Positions 5,678 to 6,025 of a stretch of DNA of 6,025 bases are shown piece by piece. Numbering within the stretch: the stretch's first letter is position 1; every line of letters begins with the position of its first letter. The notes under the pieces were generated by a model, which worked only from the letters and a program-made list of their open reading frames with translations, was not told where the DNA came from and searched no databases. This DNA comes from Vulcanimicrobiota bacterium. Lineage in GTDB: Bacteria; Vulcanimicrobiota; Vulcanimicrobiia; Vulcanimicrobiales; Vulcanimicrobiaceae. The stretch is from the NCBI GenBank assembly GCA_014304965.1, contig JACRTZ010000273.1, forward strand, positions 1 to 6,025. The letters are read 5' to 3'. Both the position numbers and the translations under genes were made by a program.

Positions 5678-6025
5678 AAGGCATCATCCTTGCGGGTGGA
5701 TTAGGATCTCGCTTGCGTCCTCTAACGAAGGTCACAAACAAACACCTCTTGCCGATCTACGACAAACCTATGATTTTCTACCCGCTGGAGACGCTCTGCA
5801 AGGCCGGGATCTCTGAGATCATGATTGTGACGGGGGGAAATTCCGCAGGCGAGTTCTTGCGGTTGTTAGGAAACGGACGCGAATTCGGCCTCAAGCACCT
5901 AGACTACACCTACCAGGAAGGCGAGGGTGGCATTGCCGACGCTCTTCGTCTCTGCGAACACTTCGCCGAAGACGATCGCACCTGCGTGATCCTGGGCGAC
6001 AACATTATTCAGGACGACGTTACGC
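5674..6025 (+). CDS. rfbA: Glucose-1-phosphate thymidylyltransferase (RmlA/RfbA), short subtype, 3' truncated
   Basis: The first 117 codons are present and the gene leaves the window. It is a nucleotidyltransferase-fold enzyme that joins dTTP and glucose-1-phosphate to dTDP-glucose, the entry step of the pathway. Seen: GGLGSRLRPLT (8-18), the nucleotide-binding loop; NKHLLPIYDKPMI (22-34); and LGDNII (107-112) with D109 as probable metal ligand. Residues 53-61 (TGGNSAGEF) and YQEGEGGIADAL (80-91) differ from classical long RmlA, which has a QPSPDGLAQAF-like stretch there; they match the shorter (about 235-250 residue) sugar-phosphate nucleotidyltransferases, from recall of the family. If so, the protein should lack the C-terminal helical extension of about 290-residue RmlA; the missing 3' end would settle this. 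The start overlaps the rfbB stop (ATGA) behind a good Shine-Dalgarno. Substrate is inferred from context with rfbB and rfbC. GC is visibly lower than in the first 3 kb. Confidence 0.9.
   Translation, partial: MKGIILAGGLGSRLRPLTKVTNKHLLPIYDKPMIFYPLETLCKAGISEIMIVTGGNSAGEFLRLLGNGREFGLKHLDYTYQEGEGGIADALRLCEHFAEDDRTCVILGDNIIQDDVT

Overview
The window is a high-GC bacterial chromosome segment carrying part of a surface-polysaccharide locus. Six genes are evident: two on the + strand at the left, two on the - strand in the middle, and a + strand dTDP-sugar operon (three genes) at the right that runs out of the window, with one gene cut at each edge (seven coding regions in total). The organism cannot be named from sequence alone. 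The high GC with strong GC3 bias, the GTG/TTG starts, a lipoprotein signal and an O-antigen-ligase-type protein fit a high-GC environmental bacterium. An Eremiobacterota/WPS-2-like lineage is a guess from style only.

Left block (1-2233, +): the 3' part of an HD-domain phosphohydrolase of the COG1078/dGTPase-like type, coupled by a TGATG overlap to a polytopic O-antigen ligase/Wzy-C family protein. Middle block (2224-3818, -): an extended-SDR NAD-dependent sugar epimerase/dehydratase, followed with a stop/start overlap by a small lipoprotein of unknown function. This operon converges tail-to-tail on the O-antigen ligase gene with a 10-base overlap. Right block (3871-6025, +): rfbC, a 190-base spacer, rfbB, and the 5' part of rfbA, with rfbB and rfbA overlapping by ATGA. 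It is divergent from the SDR operon across only 52 bases.

Together, RfbA (glucose-1-phosphate to dTDP-glucose), RfbB (to dTDP-4-keto-6-deoxyglucose) and RfbC (3,5- or 3-epimerisation) give a dTDP-deoxyhexose, probably dTDP-L-rhamnose if an RfbD reductase lies downstream. The SDR enzyme may supply a second activated sugar. The O-antigen-ligase-like protein would polymerise or ligate a lipid-linked glycan at the membrane. The lipoprotein may act in the same envelope process, but that is inference from position.

Most of this is ordinary polysaccharide biosynthesis. The points most worth a second look are the lipoprotein with two Cys-Cys pairs, the rfbC-rfbB spacer (hairpins, a repeated 8-mer, coding-like frames), the drop in GC from rfbB onward, and the non-standard subtypes of RfbA and RfbC. 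I saw no RNA gene, CRISPR array, insertion sequence or convincing terminator.
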